In this document: positions 27,291 through 37,392 of the stretch, piece by piece
Numbering within the stretch: the stretch's first letter is position 1
Layout of the letters: each line of letters begins with the position of its first letter
Source: Alteripontixanthobacter muriae
GTDB lineage: Bacteria > Pseudomonadota > Alphaproteobacteria > Sphingomonadales > Sphingomonadaceae
NCBI RefSeq assembly: GCF_013336795.1
Contig: NZ_JAAFZT010000035.1
Span: 393,048 to 441,128 of the forward strand
DNA length: 48,081 nt
Direction of reading: 5' to 3'
The notes under the pieces: model-generated
What the model saw: the letters and a program-made list of their open reading frames with translations, nothing else
What the model was told of the DNA's origin: nothing
Databases searched by the model: none
Program-made: the position numbers and the translations under genes

Positions 27291-27367
27291 TGTTGCCTGG
27301 TGCAGGTGCAGCATTGTAGATCTGGCTTGTTTTCGGATCCTTTCGAGCCGGTTACCCGACCAGCCCG

Positions 27368-28765
27368 CTAGTCGCGATCCGGTCCCAGCATCGCTTCCGG
27401 TCTTACCACACGGTCATATTCCTCGCCCGAAACATCGCCGCTGGCGATTGCAGCCTCACGCAAAGTCTGGCCTTTCTCATGCGCCGTTTTGGCGATCGCC
27501 GCCGCCTTGTCATAGCCGATCGAGGGAGCCAGCGCGGTCACGAGCATGAGCGAGTTTTCGACGCCTCGCGCGATGTTGTCCCGCCGTGGCTCCAGCCCCG
27601 CAAGAAGGTTCGTGGTGAAGCTGTTTGCCGCATCCGCCAGCAGGCGCGTGCTCTGGAGAAAATTGTAACCGACGACCGGGCGATAGACGTTCAGTTCAAA
27701 CTGGCCCTGGCTGTCGGCGAACGTAATCGCGGCATGATTGCCGAACACCTGGGTGCAGACCTGTGTCAGCGCCTCGACCTGGGTCGGGTTGACCTTGCCC
27801 GGCATGATGGACGAGCCGGGTTCGTTCGCTGGCAGCGCCAGTTCGCCCAAGCCTGATCTGGGACCGGACCCGAGCAGGCGAATGTCGTTCCCGATCTTGT
27901 AAAGCCCAGCCGCCAGCGTGTTCAACGCGCCATGAGCAAACAGCAAGGCGTCCTGCGATGCCAGCGCGGCGAATTTGTTGGGCGCAGTCACGAATGGCAA
28001 GCCGGTGTCGTCTGCTATGGCGGAGGCAAACTCCTCTGCAAATCCCTTGGGCGCGTTCAGGCCCGTGCCGACCGCCGTGCCGCCCTGCGCCAGCCGGTAC
28101 AGTCCGGGGAGGCTGGCCTCGATGCGCTCGATACCGGCGGCGACCTGCGCACCGTAACCGGAAAATTCCTGACCGAGCGTTAGCGGGGTAGCGTCCTGCG
28201 TGTGGGTGCGGCCGATCTTGACAATGTCGTCCCACTTTTCCGCCTTGGACTGCAAATCCGCATGCAGCGCCTGCATTGCCGGCAGCAGATCATGCTTCAA
28301 CGCCAGCACTGCAGCGATGTTGATGGCGGTCGGGAAGGTATCGTTTGAAGATTGGCTCATGTTGACGTGATCGTTTGGGTGGATCGGGCTCTTCGATCCT
28401 GCTTCACCGCCCAGCGTGATATTCGCGCGGTTGGCGATCACCTCATTCGCATTCATGTTGCTCTGCGTGCCGGATCCGGTCTGCCAGACGACCAAGGGGA
28501 AATGTTCGTCGAGCGTGCCGTCGGCGACCTCTCCTGCGGCATGGACGATCGCATAGGCCAATCTGTCGTCGAGCAATCCCAGGCGATTGTTGGTGCGTGC
28601 CGCCGCCCGCTTCACGCGGCCCAGCGCATGCACGATGCCATCCGGGATGGTCTCGCCGCCGATCTTGAAGTTCTCCAGGCTGCGCTGCGTCTGTGCGCCC
28701 CACAAGCGGTCGGCAGGAACCTGCACTTCGCCCATGGTATCGGTTTCGCTGCGCATTTCGGCCAT
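27368..28765 (-). CDS. fumC: Class II fumarate hydratase
   Basis: Iron-free fumarase of the citric acid cycle (fumarate to malate). The 465-aa length is the class II norm. Visible motifs are [62 protein letters not shown] and the signature [13 protein letters not shown]. The frame opens at 28834, but the start at 28765 ([14 protein letters not shown]), with GAGG eight bases upstream, gives the usual N-terminus. The ribbon-helix-helix gene lies directly upstream in the same direction, so the two are likely one transcript. Confidence 0.96.
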   Translation of the reverse strand: MAEMRSETDTMGEVQVPADRLWGAQTQRSLENFKIGGETIPDGIVHALGRVKRAAARTNNRLGLLDDRLAYAIVHAAGEVADGTLDEHFPLVVWQTGSGTQSNMNANEVIANRANITLGGEAGSKSPIHPNDHVNMSQSSNDTFPTAINIAAVLALKHDLLPAMQALHADLQSKAEKWDDIVKIGRTHTQDATPLTLGQEFSGYGAQVAAGIERIEASLPGLYRLAQGGTAVGTGLNAPKGFAEEFASAIADDTGLPFVTAPNKFAALASQDALLFAHGALNTLAAGLYKIGNDIRLLGSGPRSGLGELALPANEPGSSIMPGKVNPTQVEALTQVCTQVFGNHAAITFADSQGQFELNVYRPVVGYNFLQSTRLLADAANSFTTNLLAGLEPRRDNIARGVENSLMLVTALAPSIGYDKAAAIAKTAHEKGQTLREAAIASGDVSGEEYDRVVRPEAMLGPDRD

Positions 28766-28839
28766 GTCTTGCCTCGTCGATGAAATTGGAAGGTCATCGG
28801 CGGAACGGGCGAACTGCCGGCGGTGTTCCGTCATGTTCT

Positions 28840-29064
28840 CTAACGCGCGACCAGCCAGATGCGGATCGCACCTGCGAGGCCCGGCGGCACCTCGGCTTGG
28901 AGGCGTTCGGCATCGATCCGCGCGACGAGCGCATTGAGGGGCAGGCGCATCTCGGTAGCTGCTTCGCGCAGCATATCCCAGAACAGGGGTTCGAGGCTGA
29001 TCGATGTCTTGTGCCCGGCAATTTCGACGGAGCGCTTGACCGGCGGATGGAAGGGCGTGCTCAC
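28840..29064 (-). CDS. Ribbon-helix-helix domain protein (RHH_4 type) next to fumC
   Basis: A 74-aa protein fitting the RHH_4 family (PF13467), with the strand [22 protein letters not shown] followed by helices around [21 protein letters not shown]. Genes of this family often stand beside fumC in alphaproteobacteria. Despite the DNA-binding fold its target is unknown. It precedes fumC by about 75 bp and is probably co-transcribed with it. The start ATG at 29064 is the only good one. Confidence 0.8.
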   Translation of the reverse strand: MSTPFHPPVKRSVEIAGHKTSISLEPLFWDMLREAATEMRLPLNALVARIDAERLQAEVPPGLAGAIRIWLVAR

Positions 29065-29157
29065 CGAAGCATTCTAGCCCAGTAGGGGGCCGAAGCTCAA
29101 CACATCCGAAACAGGGGATGGGAGATGCACCGCTGCGAGCGCATTTCCCATTCCATT

Positions 29158-29715
29158 CTACTCGTAATCGGCCATTTCTACCCTGACGCGGCGATTGAGC
29201 GGTTCTCTCATGCCGTCACCGGTTTCGACCAGCGGCGGCATTTCGCCTTCCGCTTCGACATCTATCTGGGCAGTTTCGACGCCCTGCAATGCAAGATATT
29301 GCCGCGCCTGCTCTGCACGTTGCCCAGACAATTGGCGATTGTAGGGGACCGGCGCGGCACGATCGGCGAAACCGGAAAGCGCAAAGCTTTCCGAAACTGC
29401 TTCCGGGCGGTTTTCGACCAGATAGTCGAGAATGGCGCGTGCGCCGCTCGTCAATTCAGCCGAATCGAAGGCATGATAGACGCGCGGCGTGGTATCAGGA
29501 TTTGTCCTCAATCGCTCCAGCATACGCTGGTTCGCCTGCTCGACCGTCTCTGCGGTCAGCGCCATGCCCGTACCTGTTGTTTCCGCAGGTGCGGCATCAT
29601 CGACGATCGCCGTTTCTTCGGTGGCCGCTTCGACCAGCACTTCGTCTTCGACCTGATCGTCGTCGCTGCCCAAAATCCACCACAGCAGCAGCGCGGCCAG
29701 GAGCAATGCGAGCAA
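29158..29715 (-). CDS. OmpA-family protein; original start blocked by an amber codon
   Basis: An envelope protein with one N-terminal membrane helix ([16 protein letters not shown]), an acidic linker, and an OmpA-like peptidoglycan-binding domain. That domain shows [45 protein letters not shown] and LNRRVRVEM. The usual GHTD motif reads SGFAD. Upstream in frame is a strong ribosome site AAGGGG and an ATG at 29766, but the third codon is TAG (29758-29760). The readable part therefore begins after it, at the non-standard ATT 29757 or, as listed, the TTG at 29715 (185 aa). The residues in between (IPVERKSSFAWLWI) look like genuine protein. It may be a recent pseudogene, a reinitiating gene, or a sequence error. 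Confidence 0.65.
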   Translation of the reverse strand: MLALLLAALLLWWILGSDDDQVEDEVLVEAATEETAIVDDAAPAETTGTGMALTAETVEQANQRMLERLRTNPDTTPRVYHAFDSAELTSGARAILDYLVENRPEAVSESFALSGFADRAAPVPYNRQLSGQRAEQARQYLALQGVETAQIDVEAEGEMPPLVETGDGMREPLNRRVRVEMADYE

Positions 29716-29964
29716 TATCCAGAGCCACGCGAAGCTCGATTTCCTTTCTACCGGAATCTACGCCATCTGTTTTCCCCTTGAGTTTGTAGCCGTTCTCTTG
29801 CCTGTAACCGGTTCGCGCCGCGATGCTTTGACGAATGTACCGCGGCGGAGACAGGCAAACAGCAGCGTTTAAAGGGCGACAGGGCCGTGGATGCAGAATG
29901 AGGCACCACGATCATCGCTCCCGCTGCGCCTGCCACGAACGAAGTTTGCATGGCGCCGGGACCA

Positions 29965-30687
29965 TCAATACATGTGCTGGCCGCCATTGATGCTCAGGGT
30001 CGATCCCGTGATGAAGCCGGCTTCTTCGGCGCACAGGAAGGCGACGCCGCGGGCGATCTCGCTGGCCTGGCCCAATCGGCCGACGGGGATCTGCGCGACG
30101 ATCTTCTCCAGGACCGGCTCGGGCACGGCGGCCACCATGTCGGTGTCGATATAGCCCGGCGCGATGGCGTTGCAGGTAACGCCGACCCGCGCACCCTCTT
30201 GCGCCAGGGCCTTGGTGAACCCGTGAATGCCGGATTTGGCGGCGGCGTAATTGACCTGTCCGTATTGGCCCGCCTGCCCGTTGATCGATCCGATGTTTAC
30301 GATACGGCCCCATTTGCGCTCGCGCATTCCGGGGAAGCAGGCTTTCGCCATGTTGAAGCAACCGCCCAGATTGATCCGCATGACCTCGTCCCAATCGTCA
30401 ACGCTCATCCGGTGCAGAGTGCCGTCGCGCGTGATGCCCGCGTTATTGACGACGATCTCGACTGGCCCCAGTTCTTCGCTGACTAGCTGGCACCCTTCGA
30501 GGCACGCCTGATGGTCGCCAACGTCCCATTTGAAGCTTCTTACGCCGAATTCGTCGCTGAACCTGCGCGCGGCCTCGTCATTGCCGGCGTAACTCGCGGC
30601 CACTGTATAGCCCTTGTCGCGCAGGGTCGTGCAGATCGCCTTGCCGATCCCTCGTGTTCCCCCGGTAACGATTGCCACTCGCGTCAT
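29965..30687 (-). CDS. phaB: Acetoacetyl-CoA reductase (SDR)
   Basis: Reduces acetoacetyl-CoA to 3-hydroxybutyryl-CoA with NADPH for polyhydroxybutyrate storage. The 240-aa short-chain dehydrogenase has the cofactor motif TGGTRGIG near the start, NNAGITRDGTLHRM, and the catalytic Ser and Tyr-Lys in GSINGQAGQYGQVNYAAAKSG. The sequence following (IHGFTKALAQEGARVGVTCNAIAPGYIDTDMV, in pieces) is closer to PhaB than to FabG. GGAAGGA lies nine bases before the ATG; a frame seven codons longer exists. No phaA or phaC is in the window. A FabG-type role cannot be ruled out. Confidence 0.85.
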   Translation of the reverse strand: MTRVAIVTGGTRGIGKAICTTLRDKGYTVAASYAGNDEAARRFSDEFGVRSFKWDVGDHQACLEGCQLVSEELGPVEIVVNNAGITRDGTLHRMSVDDWDEVMRINLGGCFNMAKACFPGMRERKWGRIVNIGSINGQAGQYGQVNYAAAKSGIHGFTKALAQEGARVGVTCNAIAPGYIDTDMVAAVPEPVLEKIVAQIPVGRLGQASEIARGVAFLCAEEAGFITGSTLSINGGQHMY

Positions 30688-30865
30688 TGTCGCTGATCCT
30701 TCCTGCATCCTCTACAGGCTCCGGCTTTTGCTCGGATGCCCAGGTCAGCTTATTGCGCGCTTCGCCGCGAGTTACAAAGGAAATGGAAGGAGCGCAGCGG
30801 CAGGGCGGCGGGCCGCTTGCTGTAACGTCATGAAAGGTAAAGCGGAGTGGGCGAACCCGGCCAGG

Positions 30866-31645
30866 TCAGAACCGGAACTGGGTGCCCACATAGACCGCCT
30901 TGTCGTCTTCGACACCATCGGTCAGCGGAGCAAGGCGGTCGCGATCCTGAGAAAGACGAACGCCTGCGGTCACGTTCAGATTGGGTGCGAGGCGATAGGC
31001 TCCGCCAAGATCCACGCTCTGTTCGCCAAGCCCTTCCAGGGTCCGGGGTGCACGCCCGGCTGCCGTATCGTCGCTCTCCAGCGCTATACGCGGCTGGAAC
31101 CGGCCAGGCTTGTCGTCCGCGCCGTTATCGGGACGGAAAGCCGAGAGATCGGGCATGCGCGATTCGCGAACGCCCGAGGGCAGTTCGATGGGCTTGGAGA
31201 AAGTCTGATAGCCGCGCGCTACGCCCAGATTGTAGCGCATCGGCGCAACCGCCAGAACGGCAACGGTCGATTTCGTGCCAAGACCGGATGCACCGCGTGC
31301 AGACTGAATGGCAGCACGCATCGATATGGCACGTGCGGTGCGGTCATCCACCCGAACGGCCACGGTCATGGCGCGGTCGGGAGCATTCAGCGAACCTGCG
31401 GGAGTGAACCGCATCGCCTGACCTTTTTCGTTCAGGCTTTGCGCGACGCGCGCGGCAAGAGCGGGATCGACGTTGGCCGGCGTGAAGGGCGCGAATTCAG
31501 CCCCGCCGCGGCTCACAAGGCTCACGGCTGGATTGTTGCCGGGCAACGCGAGGCTGGCGGCGGGAATGGCAGCTACAAGGCCGGCGGCCACGAACAGAGC
31601 CGGCGCAAAAGCACCGAAACTTTTCGAGGAGCGCGGATTTGCCAT
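30866..31645 (-). CDS. Predicted outer-membrane beta-barrel-like protein of sphingomonad type
   Basis: A 259-aa exported protein. The N-terminus (MANPRSSKSFGAFAPALFVA, then LVAAIPAASLALPG) reads as a signal peptide. The C-terminal part has alternating strands (VDLGGAYRLAPNLNVTAGVRL, KAVYVGTQFRF) and ends in Phe, the outer-membrane insertion signal. With only 259 residues and one clear set of strands, a full barrel is uncertain. I do not recognise a named family. The frame extends to 31702, but the ATG at 31645 gives the signal peptide. A perfect hairpin lies 58-78 bp upstream and may regulate it. Confidence 0.65.
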   Translation of the reverse strand: MANPRSSKSFGAFAPALFVAAGLVAAIPAASLALPGNNPAVSLVSRGGAEFAPFTPANVDPALAARVAQSLNEKGQAMRFTPAGSLNAPDRAMTVAVRVDDRTARAISMRAAIQSARGASGLGTKSTVAVLAVAPMRYNLGVARGYQTFSKPIELPSGVRESRMPDLSAFRPDNGADDKPGRFQPRIALESDDTAAGRAPRTLEGLGEQSVDLGGAYRLAPNLNVTAGVRLSQDRDRLAPLTDGVEDDKAVYVGTQFRF

Positions 31646-31702
31646 GTCGTTCGCTTGCAGCCCTTCGCCATGATGCGCAAAATGCGCCCTGTTGTTAGAC
31701 AC

Positions 31703-31723
31703 AGGAACCGCTGAACGGTTCCT
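31703..31723. promoter_or_regulatory. Perfect inverted repeat upstream of the outer-membrane protein gene
   Basis: Arms AGGAACCG and CGGTTCCT enclose a five-base loop. It stands in the leader or promoter region of the leftward outer-membrane protein gene, so it may be an operator or an mRNA hairpin. The rest of the 410-bp gap (31646-32055) holds no gene that I can support. Confidence 0.4.
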
Positions 31724-32055
31724 TAAATCTGGTTTGCTGTTCCTACGACTCCGCAGGAACGCGTTGTTCTTGTATCAAGACTAGGCCGTCACCTGCCCCT
31801 GCGCCACAAAATACAAGCGGGCTGTCAGCATTTACCGGTGACTGTTGCGATCTATCCACAACCCCATCTGCTTTCGTCTTCAAAGCGACTGCAATTAAGC
31901 CATCATTCAGTGCGGCCAGCCCCAATCAGGTTTCAGCAAGCACTCGCTGGCTTCGTGCCTGTGGTGCGAAGGCTTGCCGGGTGCGCCATGCAGTCTATAG
32001 AAGCCCGCAACAGGCGAAGCCCTCGCGCGGGCATCATTTTGCAATCAGGATCGTC

Positions 32056-32520
32056 ATGAACGCCAATTCCATATTCCGCTCCATGTCCAATGGCCCGCTG
32101 GTTCGCGCTGCCGTCGCCATCTCGGTCGCGGCCAGCCTCGCCGCCTGTGCCGGCAACGAACGGCCGCAGGCGGATCTCGCTGCGGCGCAGGTGTCTACCA
32201 TCGGGGTGAACTCCTACCTCTGGCGCGCAGCGCTGGAGACAGTGGGTTTCGCGCCCTTGCTTCAGGCCGATAGCGCGGGCGGGGTGATCGTGACCGACTG
32301 GTATGCGAACCCCGGCAATCCGGGTGAGCGGGTGAAGATGACGGTGTCGATCCTCGACCGCGACCTGCGCGCCGATGCCGTGCGCGTCGCCGCCAGCCGT
32401 CAGGTGACGCAAGGCGGCGCTTGGGTCGATGCACCGGTCCAGGCCGCAACCGTGCAGAAGCTGGAAGACATCATCCTGACCAAGGCACGCACGCTGCGCC
32501 GCCAGGCAATCGCCAACTGA
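32056..32520 (+). CDS. DUF3576 lipoprotein
   Basis: A 154-aa exported lipoprotein of the DUF3576 family. The signal ends in the lipobox SLAAC with Cys31, and the mature part shows VNSYLWRAALETVGFAPLLQADSAGGVIVTDWY (given here as family landmarks, in pieces NSYLWRAALETVGF and VIVTDWYANP). Its role is unknown, but it stands upstream of leuS in many alphaproteobacteria, as here with a 47-bp gap. AGGA lies seven bases before the ATG; the frame opens earlier at 31981 without a signal sequence. Confidence 0.82.
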   Translation: MNANSIFRSMSNGPLVRAAVAISVAASLAACAGNERPQADLAAAQVSTIGVNSYLWRAALETVGFAPLLQADSAGGVIVTDWYANPGNPGERVKMTVSILDRDLRADAVRVAASRQVTQGGAWVDAPVQAATVQKLEDIILTKARTLRRQAIAN

Positions 32521-32567
32521 CATCCTGACGCGCCCGGCTGCGGGCGGAACTTACCCCGGGGGCAACC

Positions 32568-35105
32568 ATGACCGATACGCGTTTCGATCCGTCGCAGGCC
32601 GACGGGCGCTGGCAACGCGCGTGGGACGAGGCGGGCACCTTCACCGCCGATACCGGCAGCGCCAAGCCGAAAAGCTATGTGCTCGAGATGTTCCCCTATC
32701 CCTCGGGGCGCATCCATATCGGCCATGTCCGCAATTACACGATGGGCGACGTCCTGGCCCGCTACAAGCGGATGACTGGTCACGAAGTGCTGCACCCGAT
32801 GGGCTGGGACGCCTTCGGGATGCCGGCCGAGAATGCCGCAATGGAAAAGAATGTCCATCCCGGCGGCTGGACGCGCGATAATATCGCCAACATGAAGGCG
32901 CAGCTGAAGCGCATCGGTTTCGCGCTGGACTGGACGCGCGAATTCGCCACCTGCGATCCCGAATATTACGGCCATGAACAGGCTCTGTTCCTCGATTTGT
33001 ACGAGGCCGGCCTCGTCTATCGCAAGCAGGCGCAGGTCAATTGGGACCCGGTCGACATGACCGTGCTGGCCAACGAACAGGTGATTGACGGCAAGGGCTG
33101 GCGATCCGGAGCCGAGGTCGAGAAGCGCAAGCTGAACCAGTGGTTCCTCAAGATCACCGATTTCGCCGATGACCTGCTGGACGGTCTGAGCGATCTGGAA
33201 AACTGGCCCGAAAAGGTGCGGCTGATGCAGGAAAACTGGATCGGCAAGAGCCGCGGGCTGGGATTCTCCTTTGACCTGTCGAATGGCGAGCGCCTGCAGG
33301 TCTATTCGACCCGTCCCGATACGATCTTCGGCGCGAGTTTCGTTGCGGTCGCAGCCGACCATCCGTTGGCCCGGTGCGTGGCAGAAGAAAGTGCCGAGGC
33401 GCAGGCGTTCGTCGATCTGTGCAAGCGCGGCGGCACCACGGCAGCGGAGATCGAGGCGGGCGAGAAGCTGGGGTTCGACACGGGCATCACTGCGCTTCAC
33501 CCGATGGACAAATCGCGCCGCCTGCCGGTCTACATCGCTAATTTCGTGCTGATGGATTATGGCACCGGGGCGGTTATGGGCGTGCCCGGTCACGATCAGC
33601 GCGATTTCGAATTCGCGACGAAATACAACCTGCCGGTACTGCGGGTCGTCGCGGCGGAAGGTACCGATGCCGATGCACCTTTCGCTGGCGAAGCCGAAGC
33701 TGGCGACGGCCGCATCGTGAATTCGGGCAAGCTCGACGGGATGAGCGTCGATGACGCCATTCGCACCGTGATCAATCAGGCAGAAGCCGATGGCTGGGGC
33801 GAGGGCAAGACGGTGTGGCGCCTGCGCGACTGGGGCGTATCGCGCCAGCGTTACTGGGGCACGCCGATTCCGTTCATCCATTGCGGCGATGACAGCGGAG
33901 ACACTTGCGGGGTCGTGCCGGTGCCGAGGGACCAACTGCCGGTTACCTTGCCCGAGGATGTCGATTTCTCCGTGCCCGGCAATCCGCTGGAGCGCCATGC
34001 AACCTGGAAGCATGTCGCCTGTCCGCAATGCGGCGGCGAGGCGATGCGCGAAACCGACACGCTTGACACATTCGTCGATTCCTCGTGGTATTTCCTCCGC
34101 TTCGCCAGTCAGCCCGACAACCGGCCGTTCGATCCGGAGGAAGTCGCGAAATGGCTTCCGGTGGAGCAATATATCGGCGGCGTCGAACACGCGATCCTGC
34201 ACTTGCTCTATGCTCGCTTCTGGACTCGTGCGCTCAATCGCATCGGCATGATCGACGTAAAGGAGCCTTTCGCCTCGCTTTTCACGCAAGGCATGGTCAC
34301 GCACGAGACCTACAGCCGGATGGCAGGCGGCAAGACCGTGTATTACGCGCCCGACGAGATCAGCCGCGAAGCGAAACGGGCGCTGTTGTCTGCCGATGGC
34401 GGCGAGGTCGAGATCGGCCGCGTCATCAAGATGTCGAAATCGAAGAAGAACGTCGTCGACCCCGATGCCATCGTTGCGCAATACGGCGCCGACGCCGTGC
34501 GCTGGTTCATGCTGTCCGACAGCCCGCCCGAACGCGACCTGCCGTGGTCGGAAGCGGGCATCGAAGGCTGCTGGCGCTTCGTGCAGCGCGCATGGCGGCT
34601 GTTCGGGCAAGTGGACGATGATGCCACGGGCGAGGACAAGGCGCTCGACCGCAAGACTCATCAGACCACTGCTGCCATCGCCGACGATATCGAGGCGCTT
34701 TCCTTCAACAAGGCGGTGGCGCGGCTTTATGAACTGGCAGGCGCTATCGACAAGGCCGCGCCGTCTGCCAGCCGGACACAGGCGATCCGCACCATGATCC
34801 GCCTCGTCGCGCCGATGATGCCGCATCTCGCCGAAGAAGCATGGGCGATGCATGGCGGCGAAGGCCTGATCGCCGATGCCCCTTGGCCGAAGGTCGATCC
34901 CGCGCTGCTGGTGGAGGACGAGGTCACCATCGCCGTGCAGGTGAAGGGCAAACTGCGCGACACGCTGACCGTTGCCAAAGGGCTGGCGAAAGAGGAACTG
35001 GAGGCGCTTGCGCTCGCCAGCGATAAGGTTCAGCGTAGCCTCGGCGGGGCAGAGATAAGGAAAGTGATCGTCGTGCCGGACCGCCTGGTGAACATCGTCG
35101 CATGA
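32568..35105 (+). CDS. leuS: Leucine--tRNA ligase
   Basis: Class I aminoacyl-tRNA synthetase for leucine, with an editing domain. The 845-aa protein shows the HIGH-type motif [34 protein letters not shown], the editing-domain region around [20 protein letters not shown] and the KMSKS motif ([15 protein letters not shown]). It starts ATG with AACCATG context; the upstream GGGGGC is a weak ribosome site. Its end overlaps the lptE start by four bases. The order DUF3576-leuS-lptE-holA is a well-known alphaproteobacterial layout. Confidence 0.97.
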   Translation: MTDTRFDPSQADGRWQRAWDEAGTFTADTGSAKPKSYVLEMFPYPSGRIHIGHVRNYTMGDVLARYKRMTGHEVLHPMGWDAFGMPAENAAMEKNVHPGGWTRDNIANMKAQLKRIGFALDWTREFATCDPEYYGHEQALFLDLYEAGLVYRKQAQVNWDPVDMTVLANEQVIDGKGWRSGAEVEKRKLNQWFLKITDFADDLLDGLSDLENWPEKVRLMQENWIGKSRGLGFSFDLSNGERLQVYSTRPDTIFGASFVAVAADHPLARCVAEESAEAQAFVDLCKRGGTTAAEIEAGEKLGFDTGITALHPMDKSRRLPVYIANFVLMDYGTGAVMGVPGHDQRDFEFATKYNLPVLRVVAAEGTDADAPFAGEAEAGDGRIVNSGKLDGMSVDDAIRTVINQAEADGWGEGKTVWRLRDWGVSRQRYWGTPIPFIHCGDDSGDTCGVVPVPRDQLPVTLPEDVDFSVPGNPLERHATWKHVACPQCGGEAMRETDTLDTFVDSSWYFLRFASQPDNRPFDPEEVAKWLPVEQYIGGVEHAILHLLYARFWTRALNRIGMIDVKEPFASLFTQGMVTHETYSRMAGGKTVYYAPDEISREAKRALLSADGGEVEIGRVIKMSKSKKNVVDPDAIVAQYGADAVRWFMLSDSPPERDLPWSEAGIEGCWRFVQRAWRLFGQVDDDATGEDKALDRKTHQTTAAIADDIEALSFNKAVARLYELAGAIDKAAPSASRTQAIRTMIRLVAPMMPHLAEEAWAMHGGEGLIADAPWPKVDPALLVEDEVTIAVQVKGKLRDTLTVAKGLAKEELEALALASDKVQRSLGGAEIRKVIVVPDRLVNIVA

Positions 35106-35632
35106 TCTATTCGCGCCGCCAACTGCTGCTTCGGCGCTTGCTGCTGTGCCTCCTGCCGCTGGCTATGGCCGGATGCGGCCTGCGGCCGATGTATACAGGC
35201 GGAGCGAGCGGCGTCACGGCGCAGGTCCTGCAATCCATCAGCGTATCGCCGATCCCGGGCCGCGCCGGTTATCTGATGCAGGGCGCGTTGAACGACCGGC
35301 TCGGCAATGCCGGTCCGCAAAACGACACACGATACAGACTCGACGTCATTCTGGACGATAATCTCGAAGCGCTCGGCGTGTTGAGCAACGACACGGTCGG
35401 CCGCGAAAGGCGGAGCCTGCGGGCACGCTACCGCCTCGTCGATCTGGCGGAAGGCACGGTGCTGCTGGATGCCACGGCCGGCAGCGATGCGGGCATCGAT
35501 GTCGTTTCGAGCGAGTATGCGACCATCGCGGCGGAGCAGACCGCGCTCGAGAACCTGACGCGGGATGTGGCCGACCGCATTGTGACCCGGCTCGCCATCG
35601 CCATCAACCGGCCCGCCAACGAGAGCCCATGA
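35102..35632 (+). CDS. lptE: LPS-assembly lipoprotein LptE
   Basis: Outer-membrane lipoprotein that plugs and helps fold LptD, the channel inserting lipopolysaccharide. The 176-aa protein has a basic N-region and lipobox (LAMAGC, Cys25), followed by [11 protein letters not shown], which is typical for LptE. The later segment ([16 protein letters not shown], then [15 protein letters not shown]) fits the family alpha/beta fold. ATG overlaps the leuS stop. Sequence identity among LptE proteins is low, so the call leans partly on the leuS-lptE-holA order. Confidence 0.88.
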   Translation: MIYSRRQLLLRRLLLCLLPLAMAGCGLRPMYTGGASGVTAQVLQSISVSPIPGRAGYLMQGALNDRLGNAGPQNDTRYRLDVILDDNLEALGVLSNDTVGRERRSLRARYRLVDLAEGTVLLDATAGSDAGIDVVSSEYATIAAEQTALENLTRDVADRIVTRLAIAINRPANESP

Positions 35633-35687
35633 GAGCGCGGGCGATGAAGGGGCCGACGCTGCAGATCTGCGGCGGGACTGTTGCGAC

Positions 35688-36728
35688 ATGAAGGCGACGC
35701 AGGCCAATTTCGCCGGCACGGCATCCCGCGCAGCATCGCAATGCGGTGTGTTCTTCTTCTGCGGGCCGGATGAAGCCGGCGCTGCCGCCGCCGCGCAAAA
35801 GATCATCTCGCTATTTGCCGATCCCGGCGAACGGATTGACCTTTCCGGCGCCGACCTGAAGCGCGAACCCATTCTGCTGGGCGACGAAGCGCGCTCGCGC
35901 TCCCTGTTCGGCGGCAACCGGCACATCTACGTCCGCAGCAGCGGCGACGAGGTGCACGATGCCGTCGCCAATCTGATCGATGGAACCGGCGATGCTTGCC
36001 CTGTCCTGATCGTGGCGACATCCGCCACCGACAAATCGCGTACGGCGAAGCTGCTCGAAAAGCGCGCCGATGCGCTGGTGGCCATGTTCTATCCTCCCGA
36101 CCTGCGATCGTTGACCGCAGCGGTGCGCGAAATCGCCGATGGCGCTGGGCTGCGACTGAACGGCGACATTGCCGAACGCATCGCGCGCGGCGCAGGCATG
36201 GATATTCGCCTGGCCCGTTCCGAAGTGGAGAAGCTGGCCCTTTATCTTGACGCATCTCCAGCTTCGCCCAAACCGGCCGATGCAGAAGCGCTGCTGGCAA
36301 TCGGCGCGAAGACGGATGAGGACGGGTTCATGCCGCTCGTCAATGCGGCCCTGTCGGGCGATACAGCGCGCCTGCCTGGCGAACTGACCCGGATGCGGGA
36401 ACTCTCCCTCAACCCTGTCGGTGTCCTCCTGGCCGTTGAACGACGTGTCGCGCAATTGGGGCAGATCTCGGCGCGGATCGGCGCGGACGGGTCAATCGCG
36501 GATGTGATCGAAAGCGAAAGCAAGGCGCGGCGGATATTCTGGAAGGACAAAGGTGATATTTCCCGCCAGTTGAAGGCGTGGCACGGTCCTCAGATGGGCA
36601 GGCTGGTGAGCCGTCTGCTCGAGCTGCACCGCGCCTTGCTGGGCAACAGCGTGGCGGGTGAGATGCTGCTGGCGCAGGGGCTGACCACCATCGCCCGGGC
36701 AGCCGCCGGACAGGCGCGCCGGCGATAG
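35688..36728 (+). CDS. holA: DNA polymerase III subunit delta
   Basis: Clamp-loader subunit that opens the beta sliding clamp during replication. The 346-aa protein has the HolA N-domain (FFFCGPDEAGAAAAAQKI, then a stretch around RSLFGGNRHIYV), CPVLIVATSATDKSRTAKLL, and a C-terminal helical collar (LNPVGVLLAVERRVAQL and KAWHGPQMGRLVSRLLELH). It starts 55 bp after lptE with no other ATG needed. In many alphaproteobacteria parB and parA follow in the neighbourhood of holA; here a gene-free, repeat-bearing stretch comes next. Confidence 0.92.
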   Translation: MKATQANFAGTASRAASQCGVFFFCGPDEAGAAAAAQKIISLFADPGERIDLSGADLKREPILLGDEARSRSLFGGNRHIYVRSSGDEVHDAVANLIDGTGDACPVLIVATSATDKSRTAKLLEKRADALVAMFYPPDLRSLTAAVREIADGAGLRLNGDIAERIARGAGMDIRLARSEVEKLALYLDASPASPKPADAEALLAIGAKTDEDGFMPLVNAALSGDTARLPGELTRMRELSLNPVGVLLAVERRVAQLGQISARIGADGSIADVIESESKARRIFWKDKGDISRQLKAWHGPQMGRLVSRLLELHRALLGNSVAGEMLLAQGLTTIARAAAGQARRR

Positions 36729-36882
36729 GGCGAGCAGCCTGAGAGACTGCATGCAACGGGTAGGAACCGGCGCCACCAACGACCGCAGGGTGACGTATGT
36801 TTCGGCACATTCGCTTGCCGTGAGCGTAGGCTGCTGATCGGCCGGACGCGCGCAAGGTGGCGTTATCGCGCGAGGGGGGCGG

Positions 36883-37026
36883 CCTGTTTTCCCTGTTTTC
36901 GCAGTGATTTGCGCCTAGCTGGAAGAGAGCGCGGGTCGGTCTGCCTCAGAAATCCGCCGTTTTTAACAGGCAATTGGCAGGCCGCGAGGTGGGCCAGAAC
37001 AGGTTTCACAACAGGTGCAAAACAGG
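36883..37026. repeat. Cluster of six AACAGG motifs in the gene-free gap after holA
   Basis: The 664-bp gap 36729-37392 holds no gene I can support. In it, AACAGG occurs six times in 144 bp. Two copies are inverted (CCTGTT in CCTGTTTT at 36883-36890 and 36892-36899). Four are direct (36965-36970, 36998-37003, 37010-37015, 37021-37026), the last three at 12- and 11-base steps, about one helical turn. This may be a protein-binding array or the remains of a recombination or origin-type site. Confidence 0.5.
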
Positions 37027-37392
37027 CGTTGATCAGGGGGGTAACAGCACGGGGATCAGGAAGGTGCAGGGGCTGATTCTTGTCCCACGCCTGTCCAGGC
37101 GCCTCATGTCTGTCCGGATCGCGGTTTCGGCGGACAGACGCCCGTCTGAACCAAGGGCATTTGGCCTTCAACCTGTCTTAATTTGTTCTGGCGGTGATGC
37201 TATCAGCGCGCTTTGTCCTGCGGCGAAAAATTTCCCTTGTGGACCGTGGTAACCTCTGATCCATTACAAGGCAGGCGTCTCGTCTTGGGCGCTCTCTGAC
37301 CGGCCTTGAGTGGCTGCCACGGAAGGAAGCGTCAGATCATGTCTCCCTTATTGGGAGGTGAGGTTTTGGTGTTTCGTTCTGGAGGTTTGCAA

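Noticed and set aside
28766-28834. Longer fumC start at 28834
   Set aside because: No ribosome site lies in front of it, and 28765 has GAGG and gives the normal class II fumarase length.
29748-29987. 79-codon frame overlapping the OmpA leader
   Set aside because: No ribosome site, low-complexity composition, and it overlaps the real gene start and the phaB end.
36998-37015. Possible parS site (GTTTCAC half) near holA
   Set aside because: Only one half of the parS palindrome is present; a seven-base match is expected by chance.
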